Part shown: positions 47,572 to 58,766 of the stretch, piece by piece
Layout of the letters: each line of letters starts with the position of its first letter
How positions within the stretch are numbered: position 1 is the first letter of the stretch
NCBI GenBank assembly: GCA_043228905.1
Contig: JBHGNT010000009.1
Span: forward strand, 310,001 to 374,000
DNA: 64,000 bases
Source: Azolla caroliniana
Taxonomy: Eukaryota > Polypodiophyta
Direction of reading: 5' to 3'
The notes under the pieces: model-generated
What the model saw: the letters and a program-made list of their open reading frames with translations, nothing else
Databases searched by the model: none
Told to the model about the DNA's origin: nothing
Program-made: the position numbers and the translations under genes

Positions 47572-49130
47572 TAAAGCTCAATTTTGTTTTAGAAAAAAAA
47601 CAAAGTACCAAAATAAAATAGAAAAAAATGTAATTATTTTTTTAAAAAAATCCAAAATTAAACTTTTCATGTGATGATATGTTAGGACTCGAACCCATGA
47701 CCTTATGTTACATGGGTCAAGCTCTTAATTTTGTTTTAGAAAAAAAACAAAACACCATAATAAAATAGGAAAAAATGTAATTATTTTTAAAAAAAAATCC
47801 GAAATAAAACTTTAAACATGAACTCGATACACCGTGTCGGGTTCATGTAAAAAAGTTAGCTTTTCAACATGAACTTGATACGCCGTATCGGGTTCATGTA
47901 AAAAAGTTAGTATCGAGTTCTTGTAAAAAAGCTAACTTTTTTATATGTCATGATATGGTAGGACTCGAACCCATGACCTTCTGCTACATGGGTGGAGCTC
48001 TTGACCATTAGACCATGCATTATAATACATATATTATTATTTTTATCATTTATTAAAGCTTAATTTATTTTTAGAAAAAAAACAAAACACCATAATAAAA
48101 TAGGAAAAAATGTAATTATTTTAAAAAAAAAATCTGAAATAAAACTTTAAACATGAACTCGATACACCGTATCGAGTTCATGTAAAAAAGTTAGCTTTTC
48201 AACATGAACTCGATACGGCGTATCGAGTTCATGTTTAAAAGGGGTATCGAGTTCATGTAAAAAAGTTATCTTAGTTCATGACATGATATAGTAAGACTCG
48301 AACCCATGACCTTCTGCTACATGGGTGGGACTCTTGACCATTAGACCATACATTGTAATATATAAACTATTATTTTTATCACTTATTAAAGCTTAATTTG
48401 TTTTTAGAAAACAAACAAAACACCATAATAAAATAGGAAAAAATGTAATTATTTTAAAAAAAAAATCCGAAATAAAACTTTAAACATGAACTCGATACGC
48501 CGTATCGAGTTCATGTAAAAAAGTTAGCTTTTCAACATGAACTCGATACGGCGTATCGAGTTCATGTAAAAATGTTAGCTTAGTTGATGATATGATATGC
48601 TAGGATTCGAACCCTTAACATTGGGCTACATGGGTGGAGCTCTTAACCATTAGACCATACATTGTAATAAATAAAATATTATTTTCATCACTTATTAAAT
48701 CTTAAAGTTTTTTAGAAAAAAAAACAAAATACCAAAATAAAATAGGAAAAATGTAATTATTTAAAAAAATAAATCGGAAATAAAACTTTAAACATGAACT
48801 CGATACGCCATATCGAGTTCATGTAAAAAAGTTAGACTTTAAACATGAACTCGATACGCCGTATCGAGTTCATGTTGAAAAGGCGTATCGAGTTCATGTC
48901 GTGATATGTAGGACTTGAACCCATGACATTATGCTACATGAGTCAAGCTCTTGACCATTAGACAATACATTGTAATACATAAAATATTATTTTCCTCACT
49001 TATTAAAGCTCAAAGCTTTTTAGAGAAAAAAACAAAATACCAAAATAAAATAGGAAAAAATGTAATTATTTTAAAAAAATAAATCGGAAATAACACTTTC
49101 AACATGAACTCGATACGTCGTAGATTAACT
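47572..49130. repeat. Tandem array with tRNA-like and palindromic modules (units of about 310-335 bp)
   Basis: Units start with a TTTTTAGAAAAAAAACAAAA-type block near 47580, 47740, 48070, 48400, 48710 and 49015. The order in each is an A-rich block (AAAATAGGAAAAAATGTAAT), AAACTTTAAACATGAACTCG, one or two palindromes, GTTAGCTTT, the tRNA-like module and ATTTTTATCACTTATTAAAG. The first unit lacks the palindromes (159 bp) and the last is cut. The palindrome has 16-bp arms, ACATGAACTCGATACG and its exact complement, around one base, and is seen perfect or nearly so at about 48488, 48537 and 48850 and imperfect elsewhere (47826, 47868, 48150, 48203, 48793). Confidence 0.92.
47951..48020 (-). repeat. 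tRNA-like module (best copy) of the satellite unit
   Basis: On the minus strand it reads TGGTCTAATGGTCAAGAGC (A box/D-arm) and GTCATGGGTTCGAGTCCTAC (B box/T-arm), with about 20 nt between them. Further copies are at 47678-47726 (partial), 48283-48352, 48589-48660 and 48901-48970, all minus, and one at 57386-57445 (plus). The T-loop TTCGAGT is intact in the first three array copies and altered (TTCGAAC/TTCAAGT) in others. The acceptor-stem halves do not pair well and the anticodon arm is not convincing, so this is a tRNA-derived sequence, not a functional tRNA gene. Confidence 0.8.
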
Positions 49131-49140
49131 CATGTCATCA

Positions 49141-49258
49141 TCATTCCCTCTCAGTCCCTCTCTCTCTCTCACTCTCTCTCTCTCTTCTTTTCTCAAGTGT
49201 TCTACACCTTAAATTATTCTTAGTACTAATATTTCTCTCTTAGTACTAATTTCGTCTC
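49141..49258 (+). mobile_element. Fragment of a gypsy LTR inside the foldback core
   Basis: CT repeats, then TTCTCAAGTGTTCTACACC, TTAGTACTAAT (twice) and TCTCTGTCTTAG appear in the same order as the complement of 57000-57145, the 3' part of the LTR of the gypsy element at 55767-57384. This shows a piece of that family was captured between the array and the right arm. Confidence 0.75.
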
Positions 49259-50466
49259 TGTCTTAGAATTTTGTTTTTGAGCTTTAATAAGTGATGTAAA
49301 AACCTGAGTTTTTATCACAAGTCGATACAATGTATCAAGTTCATGTTTAAAATTATTATTTTTTCCATAAAAAATAAAAAAATAAAAAAAATAAAAGAAA
49401 TTAAAAGAAACAAAAAGAAACAAAAAAAATTTGAAAAAAAAAAAAAAAATTGAAACAAATTGAAAATGTTTTTTTTAAAATTAGAAAAAATTACTTTAAA
49501 CATGAACTCGATACATTGTATTGAATTGTGATGAAAAATCTGGTTTTTCAATGAACTCAAGCTTAATTTATTATTATTATTATTATTTAAATCCGGTAAA
49601 AAAACTTTGAACATGAATTTAATATATTGTATAGAGTTATGATGAAAACTCTATTTTTTACATCAATTCAATACAACATATCGTGTTCATGTTTAAAACT
49701 CTTGTTGTTTTTCAAATAAAAGAGGTTTTTAAAGATGTATGTTGCACAACAAGATACCTTATGGTAAATATGTGCTTCATTTATTAGAAGAAAACCATTA
49801 ATAATTGTGTTGATGGTAATTGAACTTTGCAAATGCCATTTACTTCACAAATTTTGAAGGGGAATTCTTATAAGGAAGGAGATTATAACATTGTAGATAC
49901 CTTGATAACTATGTGTTATGTTCAAATTGATATATTAATGTTCACATCTAAAGTTTGACAATTTATGAATATCGTCTACATTTTAGGAGTTGTGGATTTA
50001 TCAAAATTGTTTATGAATATTGTCTACATTTCTTGAGTTGTGAATTTATGGATGTTAATGAGCACTAATTTATAGATGATGACATTAAGGATTGCAATAT
50101 TACCTTTTATACTTAAAACATTTTCAAGTCTAACAATAGATGTAACCTTAATCTTCTCAAGACGGTGAAACCATTAATCTTAACTTGTGCCTTGAGTTGA
50201 CCATAATTGTGATTTTCTTTAAGTTAACTACATTTCATATCTGCAAACCATCAACATTTAAACATTATCCCTAAACTATTCAATTTTAGAAATTATCATT
50301 TAGAAATTTGTTAAATCTCAAAAAATTAGCAAAATTTACATGCTATTTAAAACATGTGATACTAGTGTATCAAGTTTTTGGAAATTGTCTAAAATCGCAA
50401 GATTATAAAAGGAATCTATAAGTGGAATGCGCAATCCTTCCACTTGTGAATGCAAAGGTGTTTTTG

Positions 50467-50820
50467 TACAACTTATATTGGTTCACCCTTCTATGTAAAC
50501 GTGGTGTAGCGCTCTTGCTTGTATTGTCATTATTGACATCATTTTTGTTTTCTTGACATTAAGAACTAGTAAATTCATTTGACAAAAAAAATCTAATACA
50601 TAAATTATGTGTTGCATGTCATCCAAAAGTATATGAGAATAATACAACATCATTGACATATAGGGGTATAAAAATAAGCTCTTACATGAGTTTTGGACCA
50701 TCCAATCCTTCTTTTTTCACAACTTGGTTTGCTACTTCTTCTAGTTAATCAATATATGTCAAACAGTGTGGGAGAACTCTTTCTTGATCCCAATGTTGCT
50801 CAATAAGTACTTTGAGAAAT
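50467..50820 (-). pseudogene. LINE reverse transcriptase fragment
   Basis: The minus frames give SKYLLSNIGIKKEFSH, which parallels SKHFLSNMGVKQGCPLS of the LINE at 57449, then LLDDMQHIIYVLDFFCQMN and LNVKKTKMM, the segment around and after the YADD region of the same LINE family. The YADD box itself is lost and there is a frame break. It lies between the right end of the foldback element and the plus-strand LINE. Confidence 0.7.
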
Positions 50821-50821
50821 A

Positions 50822-53800
50822 ATAGTTTGAAAGCGGGACTTTGCATAGCAATAAATGATACTTGGTTGTTCTCCTTCTTACATTATGGAGTTTTGTCATG
50901 TGGTCGAGGTCAATATGTAAATTTTCAAATAGGCTTGAAGAAGTGGGGTCTATTGAATATTTATGCACCTAATAATGCAAGAGATAGAACGATATTATGG
51001 AAGAGCATACTTTCACAGTTACCTAATGTGGACCATTGGGTGATTGCGGGTGACTTTAATATATGGAGGATGTGTGTGATAGGTTAGGCAGAAGGTCACA
51101 TACACTAGTTGGTTCAGAATTATATGAATGGGAATGGTTGTTTTTTCTTTGGGATTAATGGATTTGTGGCATGTGTCTTCATTTGTAATGTTGCAGGATT
51201 CTTTAGCATACACCACATCAAATAGAAGAGAGTTACATACCAATTTGTCTAGGTTAGATATTCTATGCTGATAAGTTTATATCAGACAAATGAGGCTCCA
51301 TTGGAATTTTACCTTCCTTTTCCTTTTCTTATCATGCACCACTTCATTTAGTTATAGTCTTGCAGGAGCACTATAAAACTTCTAGATTTAGAATTCCGAA
51401 TCATGTGTTTCTTAGACAAGATTGTGTTCCTATTCTGTATAATATTTGGAATAAGTACGACTATTCTTATGACTACGCATTATCTAGTGTTAAGAAACCT
51501 ATTACTGAAATACAACAACTCTTCCAGTATAAGGCCAAACAAGTATTTTATGCGTCTTTCACTAAAATAGGAAGACTTCGTAGGGGATTGAGGTCCTTAC
51601 AACATTTTCAAGAGAGAAGGCCATATTCGACTTATACAAGTTCTAGAGTGATACAATTAGGGAATAAGATATTGGAATTAGAAAAGGTTTCCACTAAATT
51701 TACTTACCGTGATATATCTTCTGAATGGGCAGAGTCGGGAAATAAAGTAAATAAATTGTTCTTTGCAATGCATAATCACCATAAGTCGATTGTTAGGATC
51801 TCCCATTTAAAATGTCCCGGCGGCTCTTATACCAACGATCCTAGTAAGATGCGTCAAATAACCTCTGATTATTACGATAATTTGTTGAAGGCTAGATCCT
51901 TTTTTGGAGATGATTTGTTTAAACGGGATATTATATGGTCAAGGATTCAACATTGAGTGTTTGTAAAACTTTCAGAATGCCTTTTACAACCACTCAGTCC
52001 TCAAGAGATTCTTAAAGCAACAAAGGCCCTAGCAAAGGACGTTTTCCTGGATTGGATGGGTTGGGGGTTCAGTGGTATATACAATATTGGGATTTGATAG
52101 GTGAGGCACTAACCAAAGCTTATCAAAAAAATTTAGATTTTGGAAATATGCCACAATAATGGAATGAGGGTTCAATATACATGATTCCCAAATCAAGTGG
52201 TCAGTTAGAGGAGCTTCGTCATTGGAGGCCAATTACTTTGCTAAATGTTATTTATAAGATATTAGCAAAAACGATAGCTAGACATTTACAACCTTATCTT
52301 TCTGAATTGATTCATGATTCTCAGATTGGTTTTATACAAGAGCGAAGTATAAAATTATGCTTTTTTGGGAAATGGTGGCCTTTGCTAAATTGCATAAGCA
52401 AGTTTTGGCAATGTTATTTCTAGATTTTGAAAAAGCTTATGATAGAGTGTATTGGGATTTTATGGAGAGCACTTTGCCTAGGATGAGCTTTCCAAACAAA
52501 TGGATACGAGGTGTTTCAACATTATATCGTAATGCACATAGTTCACTTTTATTTGCAGGGGATGTTGGTAGGTGATTCTCTATTTCAAGATCGGTAAGGC
52601 AAGGATATCCACTTGCTCCTTTTCTATTTTTACTAGTACAACTGAAACATTTTTTGTACATTTAAATTCTCAAGATGTTAATATCAAAGGTTTAGCACTA
52701 CCATTTGCAGAATCTATTGGCGTGGACTGTGAGTTTACTGATGACACAACTCTTTATGTTCATGCATCACAATTTAACTTGTTGTAGGACCAAAAAACTG
52801 TGGATGACTTCTCAAATGCATCGGGTGCACTGATTACTTGGAATAAATCATCAGGTTTTTGGGTGGCTTCGGGAGATCTACCATTGAATGTACCTACCTT
52901 AGGATGCACGTGGATATCGAAAGGGCACTCGATTAGGTATTTAGGATGTAGAGTGGGGTTGGGATTAAATGTAGAAGATATGCTTGTGTCCTTGTTGTTA
53001 AGATTAAGGAATAAGCTAATATACTGGAATAGGGAAAAGTTATCCCTAGCCGGACGTGTAGTTGTTACTAATTTAGTGCTTTTGTCCTCCATTTGGTTAA
53101 TACGTCTACATGGCTATTTTCTAGGTTAGTAATGCTTAAAGTTCAACACCTAGTGCAGAATTTTATTTGGGGAAATGCTATTGTAGACAATACTATAGCA
53201 AAGGTGGCTTGGTCGGTTCTTATACAGCCTAAACAGAAAGGAGGTTTAAGTTTGATTGATCCTTTTATGCAAAGTAAAGCATTACTTGTTAAACATGTTG
53301 TTAGGAGTTTATTGCTAGTGGAGGAGTTAAGGATTTGTCATTTATATAAATTTAAGTCATCGGTAAGTGGTCAATGACGTGATAGTCTTAGATGGTTCTT
53401 TAACTCAGATTTTCCGCAGCCTAAGTTGATGGCTGTGTCTTTACATTTTTTTAATGGAATTCACTGGGCATGGGAAAGTATTCGTCTAGCACTTGTTTTC
53501 TTGCCACCAAAAACTTTTCATCAATTCATACATCAACCGTTGTTATGGAATCCTTTATTTATTGATGAAGTTGCATGTGTTTTGGGTTTACGGCCTAGGT
53601 TATCTTGGGTTGCAATGGATAGTGGCCCAACCCGTACGGTTGCTGATTGGGTAAATTTTTTGTAGACTTTAGTGCAAGACCAAAAAATAGGGTGTCTAAT
53701 TTCAGAGGGGTAAATATTATGCTCTCTCAAGTCTCAACGATGTATCAGGTAACAACGCCAACTTTGCAATTTGATCATTTTCAGATTTGGTATGGTATGT

Positions 53801-54905
53801 TTTCGACATATAATATACTTGTAAGAGCTTGTTTATATCATCAAAATGGCAGTCTCTATTTTTATGAAGTTCTAGATAATGATAGGTTGTTATTAGTGGA
53901 GTAGTCTCCAATTATGTCTTCTGCTAAGCTGCTGCCAGTGCGAGTAATTGCTAGATTAGATAAAAAAATATTTATAGATCCTAATCCATTAATTGCTAAT
54001 TACTCATCTCATATGTGGGTTTTACACTCTAGCCCAATTGATGATCTGCAGTGGGATCCGTCTAATAATGGTTGGAAGATGTCCAGGTCTGACACTTCAC
54101 AAACGAAAGTTCTTCTATTCTTCACATATTCTATGGCGTTGGGTAGAAACCTTTTGTTGAATTAGATAGAGTCCGTCATGCGGGGAAAAAGTATTGGGAG
54201 GAAGGTAGTGTGTCCTCTTCTCATATGTTGAAGTTTTGGAAACAGTTGTGGTCACTTAAATGTATGAACAAGGTATTGCATTTTTTATGGTTGATGATTC
54301 ATTATGCATTCCCAGTAGGAGCTTTATTGTGGGAACCAGTGCCTGATCGATCGTGTGTGTTATGTGTGGGTTTGCATCAGAGACATTGCATCATGTTTTT
54401 TGGGAATGTGTTGCGGCCAAATGTTTTTGGTTTCATATTCTTAGGCTTTTAGGTCATAAGTATAGGTAAGCTATCTTCGCATTGGGGAACGTTGGCTCAA
54501 CAAACGGTTTTTTATCATCATCATAATTCTTTGTTGACTTTACATGTGAAAAGCTTTTAGGTGTACGCTACTTCAAGCTCTTTGTAGGGAATCAAGTTCT
54601 TCTCTCAATGTTATGTTTGGAAGATTATTTCCTCTTTAGCCTTATGGATTATTTGGAGAGCGAGGTGTTCCAAAAAATATAATGCGGAACAAACTAATGT
54701 TGTGGATCAAGTTAAGTCTTTCTGGGAATTATTGGTAAATACGGTTAAAGGGGAATTGTTACAAGGGTTATGGAACTATAACTAACTGGAAAAGAAGGAG
54801 AATTTGAAGAGTCTGGTCAGCTATTCCTATTATGTTGGATGCAGGTGATGATGTTAATTGGAACTATGTTCCACCTCGTTGGTTGTTTCCGCCACCGACA
54901 CCGTT
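50822..54905 (+). pseudogene. 5'-truncated L1-type LINE ORF2 (endonuclease, RT, zf-RVT)
   Basis: Plus-strand fragments in order. Endonuclease C-terminal half: LKKWGLLNIYAPNN and WVIAGDFN (50812-51087). Linker: 51360-51956. RT: RHWRPITLLNVIYKILAKTI with IGFIQERS (52181-52350), then FLDFEKAYDRVYWDFMES (52420) and FTDDTTLYVHAS (52737). Then RYLGCRVGLGL and TSTWLFSRL (52930-53110), and a zf-RVT-like end with VLHFLWLMIHYAFPVGAL and CVLC (54270-54365). The catalytic box reads FTDD rather than YADD. Several stops and frameshifts separate the blocks, so it is inactive. Plant L1 family by motif; ORF1 and the start of ORF2 are missing. Confidence 0.88.
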
Positions 54906-54989
54906 CTTATTGCATACAACATGACTTAAGATGGAGGTCAACATTAATTAGTACTCCTTATTGATCAATATTGGTCGATTTGGTGAGAC

Positions 54990-55605
54990 GGTCGAAGATT
55001 CCGGTGTTAATCAGAGAGACGATTAATGTGAATAATGTAGAATATCTCCTATTTTTGATAAGGATGAGTGAAGATGGTGGTAAAGGCTGAAGCATATTTT
55101 CATGAGGGGATGAGGAGAGTAGACTCATTCTGTTTTTTGTCTATACAAGATTTTGTTGGTAAATGGAGAGACGATGGTTGATGTGGAAAACGAAGCAATT
55201 TTCAACTGTTCACAAGGATGAGTGACGATGGTGTCGGGGGATGAAGCATGAGGGGATCAAGAGAGTAGTCTCATTTTGTTTTTTGTAGGTACAAGACCTT
55301 CGTGGTATACAACGAGATGGTTGATGTGGTCACTAAAGCAAATTTTCTATTTAAATTGTAAGGATGAGTGATGGTGGTGTCCGCGGTTGAAGCAAAATTT
55401 CATGAGGGGATGAGGACAACATATTCGCTCTATTTTTGTTTGTGTAGGACTTTGGTGGTAAAAGAAGAGACGGTTGATGTGGAAAACAAAGCACATTTTC
55501 GATTTTTTTCAAGGGTGAGTGACGATGGTGTCGAGGGATGAAGCTGAATTTCATGTGGGGATTAGGAGAGTAGTGTCATAATGTTTTTGGTATGTACGGG
55601 AATTT
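54990..55605. repeat. Tandem repeats in the LINE 3' UTR (about 148 bp)
   Basis: GATGAGTGACGATGGTGTC-type starts recur at about 55065, 55217, 55364 and 55512. Each is followed by GATGAAGC, ATGAGGGGAT, GAGAGTAGTCTCATT and GTACAAGAC-like blocks and GGTTGATGTGGAAAAC. The series begins right after the zf-RVT end of the LINE on the same strand. Confidence 0.85.
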
Positions 55606-55766
55606 GCTGGTCTACAACACATTGGAATATATTGATTGATTCCAGTTGTTGGAAGTCATTTGCAAAGTTTGCATCACATTGCTAGCTTGCTTAGAGGAAA
55701 TGGAACCACTAATGGGTTGCACAGATCTAGGGTTGTCCAACCAAACAACTCCTATTTTGGTTGGAC

Positions 55767-56909
55767 TTAATCGTTTAACTCTTCTTCTAGTTGACTAAGG
55801 ATTTCAAATTTGTTTGAAAGGCTTGGGCTATTAGGACTATCAGACACACCTAGAGGAATAGACTCGGGTTTAATACTATTAGTACTAACGGTTATTTGAT
55901 TTACCTGCCTTTTCAGCCAATGGGGGCAGTTCACTGCAATATGCCTCGGTCCACCACAATAAAGACATAATCGATTTGCTCTGCATCGCTGCTTTTCTTC
56001 TTCCGATAGTGGTCCGCGGCGACGTGTGGTGTCGATTTCCATTGGAGTCGGAGAATTTGTTGGAGACGTATTGAATGACTCCCTTGGGAAAGGCTTTGCT
56101 ACGATTGAAGCGTAGGTGGGCTCCGATCTTGTCCGTGGCATTTGGAACTGACGTTCCGAATGTCGTTCGAAGAGGCGATTATCGCATCGCACCGCACAAC
56201 TGATTGCTTTTGTCAATGACTTTGGCTCCTCGGGGAAAGTTAAGAGTAAATCTTTAACACCATTACATAGGCCAAAACGAAATTGCTCCATTAGTGTTTG
56301 GTCATCCCAGGGAATATCGGTGGCGAGAAGACGGAAATCCGCAGCATAAGCTGAGGTCGGCCGCTCACCTTGGCGCAATCTTCACATTTTGTTGATTGTT
56401 GTTCTAACACTGTCGGTATCTCCAAAACAAGCTTTAAACTTGGTAATAAACTCTTCGAAATTATTTAACAAGGGAGAGTTTTTTTCTAACAGGGGGGCAA
56501 ACCATGCCAAAGTCGTGCCACTAAGTAGAGTGCTTACTAGTCCCAGTCGTGATGCATCGGTGGGATATCGAGAAGGATGCATTTGAATGACTAATCGTAC
56601 CTGATTAAGGAATCCTCTAAACTGCGATCGTGTTCCATCGAATTTCATGGGAAGGCCAATCTTGGGTTCTTTATGAATCCCTTGCGTACTGGGTCCTTGT
56701 TGTTGCATCACTACTAAGGTTGCTTCGAGTTGTTGCACGCGTACCACTAGCTCCCCATGCTATTGTTGTGTCTGCTGCTTTTCTAAGGAGATTGGTTGAA
56801 GATCCCCCAACAACCATTGATTTTCTTGTTCCAAAGCAAGGAACTTCTCTTTCAAGCATTGCAGCTCTGAGAAAACGGATTGATATTCTTGAGCGCTAAC
56901 AATGGTCAT
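55767..56909 (-). pseudogene. Ty3/gypsy-type gag with zinc knuckle, two nonsense codons
   Basis: The minus strand starts MTIVSAQEYQSVFSELQ at 56909, followed by a coiled-coil segment (KEKFLALEQENQWLL). One TAG near 56762 interrupts it. Next comes the gag core (GLPMKFDGTRSQFRGFLNQV, LVSTLLSGTTLAWFAPLLE, FEEFITKFKACFGD). A TGA at 56379 follows, then RQGERPTSAYAADFR and a CCHC knuckle CLYCGGPRHIAVNC. Both stops are single in-frame changes. The gag frame ends at 55767, and protease, RT and integrase are absent from this copy. Such gags package retrotransposon RNA. The fragment keeps the 5' end of its element, with the LTR just upstream. Confidence 0.88.
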
Positions 56910-57005
56910 AGTATGAGAGAAAAGAGGAATAAGATATTAGTATGAAGGGAGAGAGAAGTAAGAAGATAAGGGAAGAGAAGGAAGGAGAGAAAAATTGGTT
57001 CAAAC

Positions 57006-57384
57006 TGTCAGGAGCACTACTAAGACAGAGAAGTACTATCAAGAACAGTACTAAAACAGAGAAGGAATTAGTACTAAAAGATGAGCATTAGTACTAAGGG
57101 AGGTGTAGAACTCTCGAGAGAAGGAGAGAGTGAGTGAGTGAGAGAGAGAAAATGAAGATCACAAAAGATATATATTATGTTAAGGGAATATACAATAGTA
57201 GCTAGGAGGCTTAAGATTGGCGTTGAACCGATTTGGTTCGATATAATGTCAGGCCCTTGTGCCTCCTTTTATAGTGTTCTCAGGAGTACTCCTAAAGTTT
57301 CTAGAATGTTCCAGAGAAATTTGGAATATACATTAATTTTCTAGAGTAAAACCTAATGAAAATAATATCCTTTATATTACAACA
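57006..57384 (-). mobile_element. 5' LTR of the gypsy element
   Basis: On the minus strand it runs from TGTTGTAATATAAAGG to ...GTGCTCCTGACA, with a CTATAAAA TATA box near 57267-57274 and CT-rich, TTAGTACTAAT-rich sequence at its 3' side. A leader of about 95 bp separates it from the gag ATG. No clear tRNA primer-binding site was recognised. Confidence 0.7.
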
Positions 57385-57385
57385 T

Positions 57386-57448
57386 ATAGTCTAATGGTCA
57401 AGAGCTTGAACCATGTAACATAAGGTCATGGGTTCAAGTATTGCCATA
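57386..57448 (+). repeat. Isolated copy of the tRNA-like satellite module
   Basis: It reads TAGTCTAATGGTCAAGAGC then AAGGTCATGGGTTCAAGT and CCATATTATGACA, matching the tRNA-like module and its flank in the 47572-49130 array. It is wedged between the gypsy LTR and the LINE at 57449. Confidence 0.8.
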
Positions 57449-58766
57449 TTATGACAGTGGACATCCTTGCTTGACCCCCATGTTACTTAAGAAGTGCTTT
57501 GAGAACCCACTATCCATTTTTAGTTGGCATTTAACTTGTTCATATAGGCGTGCAACCGCAACTTGGTACGCTAATGGCATCATGTCAATGTCTACCATTC
57601 TATTCCAAAGCTCACTTTGTGGTACAATATCAAAAGCTTTCTTGAAATCAACAAAACAACAATAAAGTGTTTTTCCTTGTAGTCGACTCTCTTCCATGAT
57701 TACTCTTAATGTGACCAAATGATCCACGGTGGAGTGTTTTGGTCTAAATCTGGCTTGCCCAAGTGCTCTTTTGCTTGTACTCTCAGCCCATATGCTTATC
57801 TTTTGCTCCATAATAGTGCTATATAATCTAGCAATAGTTGAGCTCACCATTATTGTACCATAATTTGATACTTGATTCCTATCTCTGGCTTTAAATATTG
57901 GTTTAATCCAATTCATATGCCAATCATTTGGAAATCCTTGTTTTATAGCTTGCTCTAAAATTGTCATTATCCAACGATCAGTGTGTGGCATTGTCTATTT
58001 TAAAAGCTCACTTGAGACGTAGGTTGAATCTACTGCTTTCCCACTTGCCATCTTCTTTATTCCCTTATTGACATCATCAATATCGATACATGTAGTGCAT
58101 GGAGTTTCAATTTTCTCAACCATAGGAGTCACACCTTCATGCATATATAACCTTTGTACATAGTCTAGCATCTCTTCATTTGTAAAGTGACCTTTCACAT
58201 CTTCTTTCTTACCCTTGAGTTGTCCCCATGCTAATTTTGGTTTGAGCTTAAACAAGTTTTTCTTTTTCATCTCTTGCATTTGGAAATATCTTCTTTTCTT
58301 TCTCCTCACTACTTTCTTGTATATGTGCCATGCAACAATTTTTTCATTTCCCCCTTCTATGGACTTAAACCATTTGAGATACATCTTACATTCATCGTCG
58401 AACCAAGAATTACATGGAAAACTACACACCTTATGCTCACCCACATGTCTCTTAAAGCATTGATATCCAACCTTAAGGATTATATCCTTCAAATGTTGCC
58501 AATTTTCTTTAACATCGAGAAAAATTTAACAAATGGTTCTCCACTTCCTTTGCATACATCTTAGCTTTTTCGTAGCACAGTCGGATGATACATCTCTTTT
58601 CGTCTTTCACTCCACGACATCTAGTGGAATGTGGAATTGCAAGCTCTAAGTACAATGGCTTGTGGTCTGAGTCCGGAGATAGAGAACCAACTTTAAACAC
58701 ATTGCTTTTTGCCAACCCTATGTGCGGCATATACAATAACATCTCACATAGCAAAGTGATCTTCAA
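57449..58766 (-). pseudogene. LINE ORF2 fragments: endonuclease C-terminus and RT
   Basis: Minus order. 58766-58509 carries LSPDSDHKPLYLEL, the SDH motif that closes an APE endonuclease. 58492-57995 is a linker with KRRYFQMQEMKKKN and KMASGKAVDS. 57991-57449 is RT with WHMNWIKPIFKARD, RFRPKHSTVDHL, CFVDFKKAFDIVP, WNRMVDIDM and SNMGVKQGCPLS. The blocks are separated by one stop and one frameshift. The copy ends before the YADD box, at the tRNA-like module. This family differs from the plus-strand L1-type LINE at 50822 and matches the fragment at 50467-50820. Confidence 0.88.

Larger units (their letters stand above)
46135..50462. mobile_element. Foldback-like element with two sets of inverted repeats around a satellite core
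   Basis: The outer ends are inverted copies. From 46135 rightward and from 50462 leftward both read AACAC, then TTTGC, TTCACAAGTGGAAGGAT and, about 100 bp in, ACTAGTATCACATGTT. A second, longer inverted pair lies inside: about 47010-47600 and 49258-49850. Examples are TAAATGGCATTTGCAA, CAATTACCATCAACACAATT, the (TAA)n run and CATCACTTATTAAAGCTCA, found in the same order on opposite strands. Between the outer and inner pairs the two sides are unrelated. TTTG flanks both ends (46131-46134 and 50463-50466), a possible but weak 4-bp target duplication. There is no transposase frame. The core holds the tandem array. Confidence 0.75.

Noticed and set aside
47951-48020. Functional tRNA gene
   Set aside because: A and B boxes are clear, but the acceptor-stem halves do not pair and no proper anticodon arm forms; repeated in a satellite array.
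46135-50462. Helitron
   Set aside because: Ends are inverted repeats rather than TC...CTRR, and there is no Rep/helicase sequence.
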